From positions 24,812,184 through 24,876,183 of the forward strand of contig CAIIXF020000012.1 of the NCBI GenBank assembly GCA_903813345.2: a DNA stretch of 64,000 nucleotides. The letters run 5' to 3'. Shown piece by piece: positions 24,406-37,424 of this stretch (position 1 is the first letter of the stretch; each line of letters opens with the position of its first letter). This DNA comes from Owenia fusiformis (lineage: Eukaryota; Annelida; Polychaeta; Sabellida; Oweniidae). The position numbers and the translations under genes were made by a program. The notes beneath the pieces are model-generated. The model was not told the DNA's origin. It did no database searches and saw nothing but the letters and a program-made list of their open reading frames with translations.

Positions 24406-25498
24406 CTTTTTATACGCCTGCAAAATTTGGACAAAGATAGGTTAAACTCAAAAATACATCATTGGTCCTTAAGACGTAAAAATAGTTGGGACTACAGAGT
24501 CTACAAGTTCTTAGAGGCATCAGGCCAAGGGAATATAACTCAAATGGAAAACTTAAATGCTAAAGCTATTTTAGAAGAGGTCAAGCTTTATCAACAATCT
24601 CAAGATCCCTTTTTAAAAAACATTTGGAATGACAAAAACAATGAAGTGAACGGTAATAAATTAAGAACTTTCAGGCAATTTAAGTATGGAGTAGTAGCCG
24701 AAAGTTATGTAACTTGTTTCATCCCAAGACACCATCGAAGTGCATTGGCTAAACTGAGAACTGGGACGCTACAACTCCGTATAGAAACTGGTAGATATGA
24801 TGGTACTCCTCTGGACCAGAGAACTTGCAAACTCTGTGATTTGGATGAAGTTGAAAATGAAATTCATTTTCTGATAAAATGTCCACACTATAAGCTCCTA
24901 AGGGATACCTTCTATAGAGAGATTGTGCAAGAGCAATTGCCATATATAGACTTGAATAATGCAAATTCACTTTTGACATTTATTAGCCTAATGCTTGCCA
25001 AGAAGATTCAAAAACCTCTAGCAGCTCTTATTCATAATATGTATTCAAAAAGGCAATTTGACTATGGCAGATTATAGGAGTTACATTTGTGAAGTCCAGA
25101 CTTGGTTAAAATTGATACTTTTTAGAATTAAAGATATAACTGGGCAGCAGGTGTGTGTCCCCAATCTGTTATAGTCATTTTCCAGCACTTGACTACAAAA
25201 TTTATTGTATCAATACAGTTTATTTATGCATGCATATTCATTTATTGTGATAATAGCCATTAATAGAAAATATTTGTCAAAGCATTTAAAGATGGCAGCA
25301 CCTGAATACTACTCTATCTAAGAGTGCTCTATTAAGTCAACTTACTCTAGTCAATATTCAATTACAATTAGATATACATTTAATGGTGTCTCCTAAGCCG
25401 ATGCCGGCTGGTGGGTTTTTAAAAAAAAGTATTTATTATATGATATTGAATGTAGTTTTTAAACCTGTGACACAGAAATAAAATATTTTAAACTTAAA
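24406..25498 (+). pseudogene. LINE ORF C-terminus and 3' UTR
   Basis: Continuation of the LINE coding frame after the Gypsy element. It runs open from 24406 to a stop at 25075-25077. It encodes a basic region, then a cysteine/histidine cluster CKLCDLDEVENEIHFLIKCP, a pattern often seen at the C-terminus of animal LINE polymerases. About 420 bp of AT-rich 3' UTR follows, ending AAATATTTTAAACTTAA with no long poly(A). The satellite C monomer resumes at ACCAAT (25499). An upstream in-frame ATG at 24355 lies in the LTR and is not the LINE's own start. Confidence 0.85.
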
Positions 25499-25504
25499 AC
25501 CAAT
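25499..25504. repeat. LINE target-site duplication, right copy
   Basis: ACCAAT matching 16824-16829. Downstream sequence CGACAAGTCCTCGGTAGGG is the normal continuation of a C monomer, so removing the insert restores the satellite. Confidence 0.6.
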
Positions 25505-28500
25505 CGACAAGTCCTCGGTAGGGCAAATGTCAAAATGTATCCTGAAACATCTCACTAAATAACAAATATCATGCTGTCACCAGCGTAACGTACGACTGGT
25601 CCGGAAATTGACATTTCCTCCAGAGCACAAACTGCATCATAGATTTAAGACGAATTAGATATAAAATATATCACGAACGGGAACATCATTCATTTAATCC
25701 ATTCAAGAGCATACTCCAAAATATATACTTAAACGTCTCACAAAATTGCAAAGGACTGGCATGTTCCAGTGTGACGTACGACTGGTCGGAAAATTGACAT
25801 TTAATCAAGAACGCAAATTGCATAAGCGATTTGAGACGAATTGGATATTATATATCCCCCTAACAGAGAAGTCAATCGATACATCCCTCCTTTGGCAATC
25901 GTAAAAATATATACATAAACGTCTCACAATATATCAAACTAGTCGCTGCTACCAGTGCGATGTACAGCTGGTCCGAAAATTGACATTCCATACATAGCCC
26001 AAAGTAAATCAGACTTGTATGACAAATTAGATACTTAATATCTCATGAATAGTATGACCAATCGACAAGTCCTCGGTAGGGCAAATGTCAAAATGTATCC
26101 TGAAACATCTCACTAAATAACAAATATCATGCTGTCACCAGCGTTACGTACGACTGGTCCGGAAATTGACATTTCCTCCAGAGCACAAACTGCATCATAG
26201 ATTTAAGACGAAATAGATATAAAATATATCACGAACAGGAACATCATCCATTAAATCCATTCAAGAGCATACTCCAAAATATATACTTAAACGTCTCACA
26301 AAATTGCAAAGGACTGGCATGTACAAGTGTGACGTACGACTGGTCGGAAAATTGACATTTCGTCAAGAGCGCAAATTGCATAAGCGATTTAAGACGAATT
26401 AGATATAAAATATATCACGAACGGGAACATCATTCATCAAATCCATTCAAGAGCATACTCCAAAATATATACTTAAACGTCTCACAAAATTGCAAAGGAC
26501 TGGCATGTACCAGTGTGACGTACGACTGGTCGGAAAATTGACATTTCGTCAAGAACGCAAATTGCATAAGCGATTTGAGACGAATTAGATATAAAATATA
26601 TCACGAACGGGAACATCATTCATTAAATCCATTCAAGAGCATACTCCAAAATATATACTTAAACGTCTCACAAAATTGAAAAGGACTGGCATGTACCAGT
26701 GTGACGTCCGACTCTTGGGAAAATTGACATTTCGTCAAGAGCGCAAATTGCATAAGCGATTTAAGACGAATTGGATATTATATATCCCCCTAACAGAGAA
26801 GTTAATCGATACATCCCTCCATTGGCAAACGTAAAAATATATACATTAACGTCTCACAATATAGCAAACTAGTCGCTGCTACCAGTGCGATGTACAGCTG
26901 GTCCGAAAATTGACATTCCGTACATAGCACAAAGTAAATCAGACTTGTATGACAAATTAAATACTTAATATCTCATGAATAGTATGACCAATCGACAAGT
27001 TCTCGGTAGGGCAAATGTCAATATGTATCCTGAAACATCTCACTAAATAACAAATATCATGCTGTCACCAGCGTTACGTACGACTGGTCCGGAAATTGAC
27101 ATTTCCTCCAGAGCACAAACTGCATCATAGATGTAAGACGAATTAGATATAAAATATATCACGAACGGGAACATCATTCATTAAATCCATTCAAGAGCAT
27201 ACTCCAAAATATATACTTAAACGTCTCACAAAATTGCAAAGGACTTGCATGTACCAATGTGACGTACGACTGGTCGGAAAATTGACATTTTGTCAAGAGC
27301 GCAAATTGCATAAGCGATTTAAGACAAATTAGATATAAAATATATTACGAACGGGAACATCACTCATTAAATCCATTCAAGAGCATACTCCAAAATATAT
27401 ACTTAAACGTCTCACAAAATTGCAAAGGACTGGCATGTACCAGTGTGACGTACGACTGGTCGGAAAATTGACATTTCGTCAAGAGCGCAAATTGCATAAG
27501 CGATTTAAGACGAGTTAGATATAAAATATATCACGAACGGGAACATCACTCATTAAATCCATTCAAGAGCATACTCCAAAATATATACTTAAACGTCTCA
27601 CAAAATTGCAAAGGACTGGCATGTACCAGTGTGACGTACGACTGGTCGGAAAATTGACATTTCGTCAAGAGCGCAAATTGCATAAGCGATTTAAGACGAA
27701 TTAGATATAAAATATATCACGAACAGGAACATCATTCATTAAATTCATTCAAGAGCATACTCCAAAATATATACTTAAACGTCTCACAAAATTGCAAAGG
27801 ACTGGCATGTACCAGTGTGACGCACGAATGGTCGGGAAATTGACATTTCGTCAAGAGTGCAAATTGCATAAGCGATTTGAGACGAATTGGATATTATATA
27901 TCCCCCTAACAGAGAAGTCAATCGATACACCCCTCCTTTGGCAAACGTAAACATATATACATAAACGTCTCACAATATATCAAACTAGTCGCTGCTACCA
28001 GTGCGATGTACAGCTGGTCCGAAAATTGACATTCCATACATAGCCCAAAGTAAATCAGACTTGTATGACAAATTAGATACTCAATATCTCATGAATAGTA
28101 TGACCAATCGACAAGTTCTCGGTAGGGCAAATGTCAAAATGTATCCTGAAACATCTCACTAAATAACAAATATCATGCTGTCACCAGCGTTATGTACGAC
28201 TGGTCCGGAAATTGACATTTCCTCCAGAGCACAAACTGCATCATAGATGTAAGACGAATTAGATATGAAATATATCACGAACGGGAACATCATTCATTAA
28301 ATCCATTCAAGAGCATACTCCAAAATATATTCTTAAACGTCTCACAAAATTGCAAAGGACTGGCATGTACCAATGTGACGTTCGACTGGTCGGAAAATTG
28401 ACATTTTGTCAAGAGCGCAAATTGCATAAGCGATTTAAGACAAATTAGATATAAAATATATTACGAACGGGAACATCATTCATTAAATCCATTCAAGAGC

Positions 28501-31500
28501 ATACTCCAAAATATATACTTAAACGTCTCACAAAATTGCAAAGGACTGGCATGTACCAGTGTGACGTACGACTGGTCGGAAAATTGACATTTCGTCAAGA
28601 GCGCAAATTGCATAAGCGATTTGAGACGAATTGGATATTATATATCCCCCTAAAAGAGAAGTCAATCGATACATCCCTCCTTTGGCAAACGTAAAAATAT
28701 ATACATAAACGTCTCACAATATATCAAACTAGTCGCTGCTACCAGTGCGATGTACAGCTGGTCCGAAAATTGACATTCCGTACATAGCCCAAAGTAAATC
28801 AGACTTGTATGACAAATTAGATACTCAATATCTCATGAATAGTATGACCAATCGACATGTCTTGGGTAGGGCAAATGTCAAAATGTATCCTGAAACATCT
28901 CATAAATAACAAATATCATGCTGTCACCAGCGTTACGTACGACTGGTCCGGAAATTGACATTTCCTCCAGAGCACAAACTGCATCATATATTTAAGACGA
29001 ATTAGATATAAAATACATCACGAACGGCAACATCATTCAGTAAATCCATTCAAGAGCATACACTAAAATATATACTTAAACGTCTCACAAAATTGCAAAG
29101 GACTGGCATGTACCAGTGTGACGTACGACAGGTAAATTGACATTTCGTCAAGAGCGCAAATTGCATAAGCGATTTAAGACGAATTAGATATAAAATATAT
29201 CACGAACGGGAACATCATTCATTAAATCCATTCAAGAGCATCCTCAAAAATATATACTTAAACGTCTCACAAAATTGCAAAGGACTGGCATGTACCAGTG
29301 TGACGTACGACTGGTCGGAAAATTGACATTTCGTCAAGAGCGCAAATTGCATAAGCGATTTAAGACGAATTAGATATAAAATATATCACGAACGGGAACA
29401 TCATTCATTAAATCCATTCAAGAGTATACTCCAAAATATATACTTAAACGTCTCACAAAATTGCAAAGGACTGGCATGTACCAGTGTGACGTACGACTGG
29501 TCGGAAAATTGACATTTCGTCAAGAGCGCAAATTGCATAAGCGATTTGAGACGAATTGGATATTATATATCCCCCTAACAGAGAATTCAATCGATACATC
29601 CCTCCTTTGGCAAACGTGAAAATATATACATAAACGTCTCAAAATATATCAAACTAGTTGCTGCTACCAGTGCGATGTACAGCTGGTCCGAAAATTGACA
29701 TTCCGTACATAGCCCAAAGTAAATCAGACTTGTATGACAAATTAGATACTCAATATCTCATAAATATATCAAACTAGTCGCTGCTACCAGTGCGATGTAC
29801 AGCTGGTCCGAAAATTGACATTCCATACATAGCCCAAAGTAAATCAGACTTGTATGACAAATTAGATACTCTATATCTCATGAATAGTATGACCAATCGA
29901 CAAGTCCTCGGTAGGGCAAATGTCAAAATGTATCCTGAAACATCTCACTAAATAACAAATATCATGCTGTCACCAGCGTTACGTACGACTGGTCCGGAAA
30001 TTGACATTTCCTCCAGAGCACAAACTGCATCATAGATTTAAGACGAATTAGATATAAAATCTATCACGAACGGGAACATCATTCATTAAATCCATTGAAG
30101 AGCATACTCCAAAATATATACTTAAACGTCTCACAAAATTGCAAAGAACTGGCATGTACCAGTGTGACGAACGACTGGTCGGAAAATTGACATTTCGTCA
30201 AGAGCATAAATTGCATTTATAAGCGATTTAAGACGAATTAGATATAATATATATCACGAACGGGAACATCATTCATTAAATCCATTCAAGAGCATACTCC
30301 AAAATATATACTTAAACGTCTCACAAAATTGCAAAGGACTGGCATGTACCAGTGTGACGTACGACTGGTCGGAAAATTGACATTTCGTCAAGAGCGCAAA
30401 TTGCATAAGCGATTTGAGACGAATTGGATATTATATATCCCCCCAACAGAGAAGTCAATCGATACATCCCTCCTTTGGCAAACGTAAAAATATATACATA
30501 AACGTCTCACAATATATCAAACTAGTCGCTGCTACCAGTGCGATGTACAGCTGGTCCGAAAATTGACATTCCGTACATAGCCCAAAGTAAATCAGACTTG
30601 TATGACAAATTAGATACTCAATATCTCATAATTAGTATGACCAATCGACAAGTCCTCGGTAGGGCAAATGTCAAAATGTATCCTGAAACATCTCAATAAA
30701 TAACAAATATCATGCTGTCACCAGCGTTACGTACGACTGGTACGGAAATTGACATTTCCTCCAGAGCACAAACTGCATCATAGATTTAAGACGAATTAGA
30801 TATTAAATATATCACGAACGGGAACATCATTCATTAAATCCATTCAAGAGCATACTCCAAAATATATACTTAAACGTCTCACAAAATTGCAAAGGACTGG
30901 CATGTACCAGTGTGACGTACAACTGGTCGGAAAATTGACATTTCGTCAAGAGCGCAAATTGCATAAGCGATTTAAGACGAATTAGATATAAAATATATCA
31001 CGAACGGGAACATCATTCATTAAATCCATTTAAGAGCATACTCCAAAATATATACTTAAACGTCTCACAAAATTGCAAAGGACTGGCATGTACCAGTATG
31101 ACGTACGACTGGTCGGAAAATTGACATTTCGTCAAGAGCGCAAATTGCATAAGCGATTTGAGACGAATTGGATATTATATATCCCCCTAACAGAGAAGTC
31201 AATCGATACATCCCTCCTTTGGCAAACGTAAAAATATATACATAAACGTCTCTCAATATATCAAACTAGTCGCTGCTACCAGTGCGATGTACAGCTGGTC
31301 CGAAAATTGACATTCCGTACATAGCACAAAGTAAATCAGACTTGTATGACAAATTAGATACTCAATATCTCATGAATCAAATGACCAATCGACAAGTCCT
31401 CGGTAGGGCAAATGTCAAAATGTATCCTGAAACATCTCACTAAATAACAGATATCATGCTGTCACCAGCGTTACGTACGACTGGTCCGGAAATTGACATT

Positions 31501-31719
31501 TCCTCCAGAGCACAAACTGCATCATAGATTTAAGACGAATTAGATATAAAATATATCACGAACGGGAACATCATTCATTAAATCCATTCAAGAGCATACT
31601 CCAAAATATATACTTAAACGTCTCACAAAATTGCAAAGGACTGGCATGTACCAGTGTGACGTACGACTGGTCGGAAAATTGACATTTCGTCAAGAGCGCA
31701 GATTGCATAAGCGATTTAA

Positions 31720-32278
31720 AGGGTTCCGATTAGCATCCCGTACAAAAACAATATGGCGGCTCTAGGCGAATCAACTGGATCAGTCCATTTTTAAGAAATA
31801 AGGGGAGTTCTGTAAAATCCAGTTTATTGAAATTGTCTTTGAGATAAAGTAATCCGTTTATAATGATTTTGAAAACGTTATCCAAAGAGTGATTGCGTTC
31901 AAAGAATACATGTACAACAGCCAATATAAATCCTTGTATTAGAACTGCTTTGTTTCATTTGTAGGATTTTCATATGCCAAGCTGTGTGCTATTACGTTAT
32001 GGGGAAATTTAGATGCCAATTTTTATTATTATACACAAATAGAAGATCCTGAAATTTCACCCATAAATGTGGAATTGATTTGTCAAAATAAAAGTCACCC
32101 TTTTATAAATGTGTGACGATCTATAATATACTTATGCTATATAACAGTTAGAGGTGTTGACACAACGACCTCGAACCTGTGAACCCTTGAGTATTATTCC
32201 GGGATCGGGCCTTTTATACTAAACGGTGAGCAACACCAGAAACGAGCGTTCGATTTGCTAAACGATATGCGTCACCCT
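31720..32278. mobile_element. TTAA-flanked insertion 1 (559 bp)
   Basis: Non-satellite DNA inserted in an A monomer at GAT-TTAA-GACG. TTAA lies on both sides (31716-31719, 32279-32282) and the satellite is restored when the insert is removed. The ends AGGGT...ACCCT form a 5-bp inverted repeat. TTAA duplication is typical of piggyBac- and Kolobok-type elements, so this is probably a non-autonomous member. It contains a tRNA-like segment (32153-32237) and a stretch near 32056 resembling one in the 2153-bp element near 19127. No credible protein frame. Confidence 0.78.
32153..32237 (-). other. tRNA-like segment with Pol III box A/B matches
   Basis: On the minus strand an 85-nt stretch begins GGTGTTG and ends CAACACC, a perfect 7-bp acceptor-like pair. 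TAGTATAAAAG matches the box A pattern and GGTTCGAGGTC matches box B with one mismatch, at plausible spacing. The D and T arms do not fold well, so this is more likely a decayed tRNA-derived sequence than a working tRNA gene. Because the outer heptamers pair, the stem exists on both strands. Confidence 0.33.
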
Positions 32279-33397
32279 TTAAGACGAATTAGATATAAAA
32301 TATATCACGAACGGGAACATCATTCATTAAATCCATTCAAGAGCATACTCTAAAATATATACTTAAACGTCTCACAAAATTACAAAGGACTGGCATGTAC
32401 CAGTGTGACGCACGACTGGTCGGAAAATTGACATTTCGTCAAGAGTGCAAATTGCATAAGCGATTTGAGACGAATTGGATATTATATATCCCCCTAACAA
32501 AGAAGTCAATCGATACATCCCTCCTTTGGCAAACGTAAAAATATATACATAAACGTCTCACAATATATCAAACTAGTCGCTGCTACCAGTGCGATGTACA
32601 GCTGGTCCGAAAATTGACATTCCGTACATAGCCCAAAGTAAATCAGACTTGTATGACAAATTAGATACTTAATATCTCATGAATAGTATGACCAATCGAC
32701 AAGTCCTCGGTAGGCCAAATGTCAAAATGTATCCTGAAACATCTCACTAAATAACAAATATCATGCTGTCACCAGCGTTACGTACGACTGGTCCGGAAAT
32801 TGACATTTCCTCCAGAGCACAAACTGCATAATAGATTTAAGACGAATTAGATATAAAATGTATCACGAACGGGAACATCATTCATTAAATCCATTCAAGA
32901 GCATACTCCAAAATATATACTTAAACGTCTCAAAAAATTGCAAAGGACTGTCATGTACCAGTGTGACGTACGACTGGTCGGAAAATTGACATTTCGTCAA
33001 GAGCGCAAATTGCATAAGCGATTAAGACGAATTAGATATAAAATATATCACGAACGGGAACATCATTCATTAAATCCATTCAAGAGCATACTCCAAAATA
33101 TTTACTTAAACGTCTCACAAAATTGCAAATGACTGGCATGTACCAGTGTGACGTACGACTGGTCGGAAAATTGACATTTCGTCAAGAGCGCAAATTGCAT
33201 AAGCGATTTAAGACGAGTTAGATATAAAATATATCACGAACGGGAACATCACTCATTAAATCCATTCAAGAGCATACTCCAAAATATATACTTAAACGTC
33301 TCACAAAATTGCAAAGGACTGGCATATACCAGTGTGACGTACGACTGGTCGGAAAATTGACATTTCGTCAAGAGCGCAAATTGCATAAGCGATTTAA

Positions 33398-33898
33398 AGT
33401 CCCCGATAAATCGGGCTACGTATACCGCCGTGTTTACATTAGGGGATTAGAAGAGTTTATTTTTTATTTAGGTATGCACGCTACGTATATCAATATTAGG
33501 CCTTCATTCATGTACTCGTGTGCATGTAATCAGCATGCCCTTCAATATTATGTAAACCAGGCTATTCAAGTACTGTATAATGTACACTATTTATGTGTGT
33601 GCTACATACAATACAATTCCCTGGGAAACAAAACACAAATACTTTTTATATGTTCAAAATGAGCCATTTGATTGATGCAAACACTAAATAGCTTCATAAA
33701 TAACATCTACAAAGTATATCTAATAGTAATTTTCAATTTCAATGGTGAAACTTCCCTGGTTACGATTATATGGGAAATCATCACGAGACGAAGATCGTTC
33801 GCCTTCCTGGCTTACCTCTGAATCGTGTACCTGGTAATCTCTTTATATAGTTTAGCGAGAGCGGTGCGCCTGCGCAGTTTTAAACTTTGGCGCACACT
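33398..33898. mobile_element. TTAA-flanked insertion 2 (501 bp)
   Basis: Non-satellite DNA between TTAA (33394-33397) and TTAA (33899-33902), at the same GAT-TTAA-GACG position of an A monomer as the 31720 insertion, but unrelated in sequence. It starts AGTCCCCGATAAATCGGG and ends GGCGCACACT; only AGT/ACT is clearly inverted at the tips. A chance ORF reads from satellite into it and has no recognisable domain. Confidence 0.75.
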
Positions 33899-34542
33899 TT
33901 AAGACGAATTAGATATAAAATATATCACGAACAGGAACATCATTCATTAAATTCATTCAAGAGCATACTCCAAAATATATACTTAAACGTCTTACAAAAT
34001 TGCAAAGGACTGGCATGTACCAGTGTGACGTACGACTGGTCGGAAAATTGACATTTCGTCAAGAGCGCAAATTGCATAAGCGATTTGAGACGAAATGGAT
34101 ATTATATATCCCCCTAACAGAGAAGTCAGTCGATACACCCCTCCTTTGGCAAACGTAAAAATATATACATAAACGTCTCACAATATATCAAACTAGTCGC
34201 TGCTACCAGTGCGATGTACAGCTTGTCCGAAAATTGACATTCCATACATAGCCCAAAGTAAATCAGACTTGTATGACAAATTAGATACTCAATATCTCAT
34301 GAATAGTATGACCAATCGACAAGTTCTCGGTAGGGCAAATGTCAAAATGTATCCTGAAACATCTCACTAAATAACAAATATCATGCTGTCACCAGCGTTA
34401 CGTACGACTGGTCCGGAAATTGACATTTCCTCCAGAGCACAAACTGCATCATAGATGTAAGACGAATTAGATATAAAATATATCACGAACGGGAACATCA
34501 TTCATTAAATCCATTCAAGAGCATACTCCAAAATATATACTT

Positions 34543-35983
34543 AAACGTCTCACAAAATTGCAAAGGACTGGCATGTACCAATGTGACGTACGACTGGTCG
34601 GAAAATTGACATTTTGTCAAGAGCGCAAATTGCATAAGCGATTTAAGAAAAATTAGATATAAAATATATTACGAACGGGAACATCATTCATTAAATCCAT
34701 TGAAGAGCATACTCCAAAATATATACTTAAACGTCTCACAAAATTGCAAAGGACTGGCATGTACGAGTGTGACTACGACTGGTCGGAAAATTGACATATT
34801 TCGTCAAGAGGGCAAATTGCATAAGCGATTTGAGACGAATTGGATATTATATATCCCCCTAAAAGAGAAGTCAATCGATACATCCCTCCTTTGGCAAACG
34901 TAAAAATATATACATAAACGTCTCACAATATATCAAACTAGTCGATGGTACCAGTGCGATGTACAGCTGGTCCGAAAATTGACATTCCGTACATAGCCCA
35001 AAGTAAATCAGACTTGTATGACAAATTAGATACTCAATATATCATGAATAGTATGACCAATCAACAATTCCTCGGTAAGGCAAATGTCAAAATGTATCCT
35101 GAAACATCTCACTAAAATTGACATTTCGTCAAGAGCGCAAATTGCATAAGCAATTAAGACGAATTAGATATAAAATATATCACGAACGGGAACATCATTC
35201 ATTAAATCCATTCAAGAGCATACTCCAAAATATTTACTTAAACGTCTCACAAAATTGCAAATGACTGGCATGTACCAGTGTGACGTACGACTGGTCGGAA
35301 AATTGACATTTCGTCAAGAGCGCAAATTGCATAAGCGATTTAAGACGAGTTAGATATAAAATATATCACGAACGGGAACATCACTCATTAAATCCATTCA
35401 AGAGCATACTCCAAAATATATACTTAAACGTCTCACAAAATTGCAAAGGACTGGCATGTACCAGTGTGACGTACGACTGGTCGGAAAATTGACATTTCGT
35501 CAAGAGCGCAAATTGCATAAGCGATTTAAGACGAATTGGATATAAAATATATCACCAACAGGAACATCATTCATTAAATTCATTCAAGAGCATACTCCAA
35601 AATATATACTTAAACGTCTCACAAAATTGCAAAGGACTGGCATGTACCAGTGTGACGCACGAATGGTCGGAAAATTGACATTTCGTCAAGAGCACAAATT
35701 GCATCATAGATTTAAGACGAATTAGATATAAAATATATCACGAACGGGAACATCATTCATTAAATCCATTCAAGAGCATACTCCAAAATATATACTTAAA
35801 CGTCTCACAAAATTGCAAAGGACTGGCATGTACCAGTGTGACGTACGACTGGTCGGAAAATTGACATTTCGTCAAGAGCGCAAATTGCATAAGCGATTTG
35901 AGACGAATTGGATATTATATATTCCCCTAACAAAGAAGTCAATTGATACATCCCTCCTTTGGCAAACGTAAAAATATATACAT
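34543..35983 (+). repeat. 1441-bp tandem duplication, copy 1
   Basis: Satellite segment almost identical to 35984-37424; the second copy abuts the first exactly. It includes private variants such as TACGAGTGTGACTACGACTG and GTCGATGGTACC. Only a couple of differences are visible (for example ACTCCAAAA versus ACTATAAAA near 37222). Confidence 0.85.
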
Positions 35984-37424
35984 AAACGTCTCACAAAATT
36001 GCAAAGGACTGGCATGTACCAATGTGACGTACGACTGGTCGGAAAATTGACATTTTGTCAAGAGCGCAAATTGCATAAGCGATTTAAGAAAAATTAGATA
36101 TAAAATATATTACGAACGGGAACATCATTCATTAAATCCATTGAAGAGCATACTCCAAAATATATACTTAAACGTCTCACAAAATTGCAAAGGACTGGCA
36201 TGTACGAGTGTGACTACGACTGGTCGGAAAATTGACATATTTCGTCAAGAGGGCAAATTGCATAAGCGATTTGAGACGAATTGGATATTATATATCCCCC
36301 TAAAAGAGAAGTCAATCGATACATCCCTCCTTTGGCAAACGTAAAAATATATACATAAACGTCTCACAATATATCAAACTAGTCGATGGTACCAGTGCAA
36401 TGTACAGCTGGTCCGAAAATTGACATTCCGTACATAGCCCAAAGTAAATCAGACTTGTATGACAAATTAGATACTCAATATATCATGAATAGTATGACCA
36501 ATCAACAATTCCTCGGTAAGGCAAATGTCAAAATGTATCCTGAAACATCTCACTAAAATTGACATTTCGTCAAGAGCGCAAATTGCATAAGCAATTAAGA
36601 CGAATTAGATATAAAATATATCACGAACGGGAACATCATTCATTAAATCCATTCAAGAGCATACTCCAAAATATTTACTTAAACGTCTCACAAAATTGCA
36701 AATGACTGGCATGTACCAGTGTGACGTACGACTGGTCGGAAAATTGACATTTCGTCAAGAGCGCAAATTGCATAAGCGATTTAAGACGAGTTAGATATAA
36801 AATATATCACGAACGGGAACATCACTCATTAAATCCATTCAAGAGCATACTCCAAAATATATACTTAAACGTCTCACAAAATTGCAAAGGACTGGCATGT
36901 ACCAGTGTGACGTACGACTGGTCGGAAAATTGACATTTCGTCAAGAGCGCAAATTGCATAAGCGATTTAAGACGAATTGGATATAAAATATATCACCAAC
37001 AGGAACATCATTCATTAAATTCATTCAAGAGCATACTCCAAAATATATACTTAAACGTCTCACAAAATTGCAAAGGACTGGCATGTACCAGTGTGACGCA
37101 CGAATGGTCGGAAAATTGACATTTCGTCAAGAGCACAAATTGCATCATAGATTTAAGACGAATTAGATATAAAATATATCACGAACGGGAACATCATTCA
37201 TTAAATCCATTCAAGAGCATACTATAAAATATATACTTAAACGTCTCACAAAATTGCAAAGGACTGGCATGTACCAGTGTGACGTACGACTGGTCGGAAA
37301 ATTGACATTTCGTCAAGAGCGCAAATTGCATAAGCGATTTGAGACGAATTGGATATTATATATTCCCCTAACAAAGAAGTCAATTGATACATCCCTCCTT
37401 TGGCAAACGTAAAAATATATACAT
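35984..37424 (+). repeat. 1441-bp tandem duplication, copy 2
   Basis: Second copy at constant offset 1441. The junction at 35984 joins the first half of a B monomer to the second half of an A monomer through the shared AAACGTCTCACAA, in register. This is what an unequal crossover between misaligned units would leave. Confidence 0.85.
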
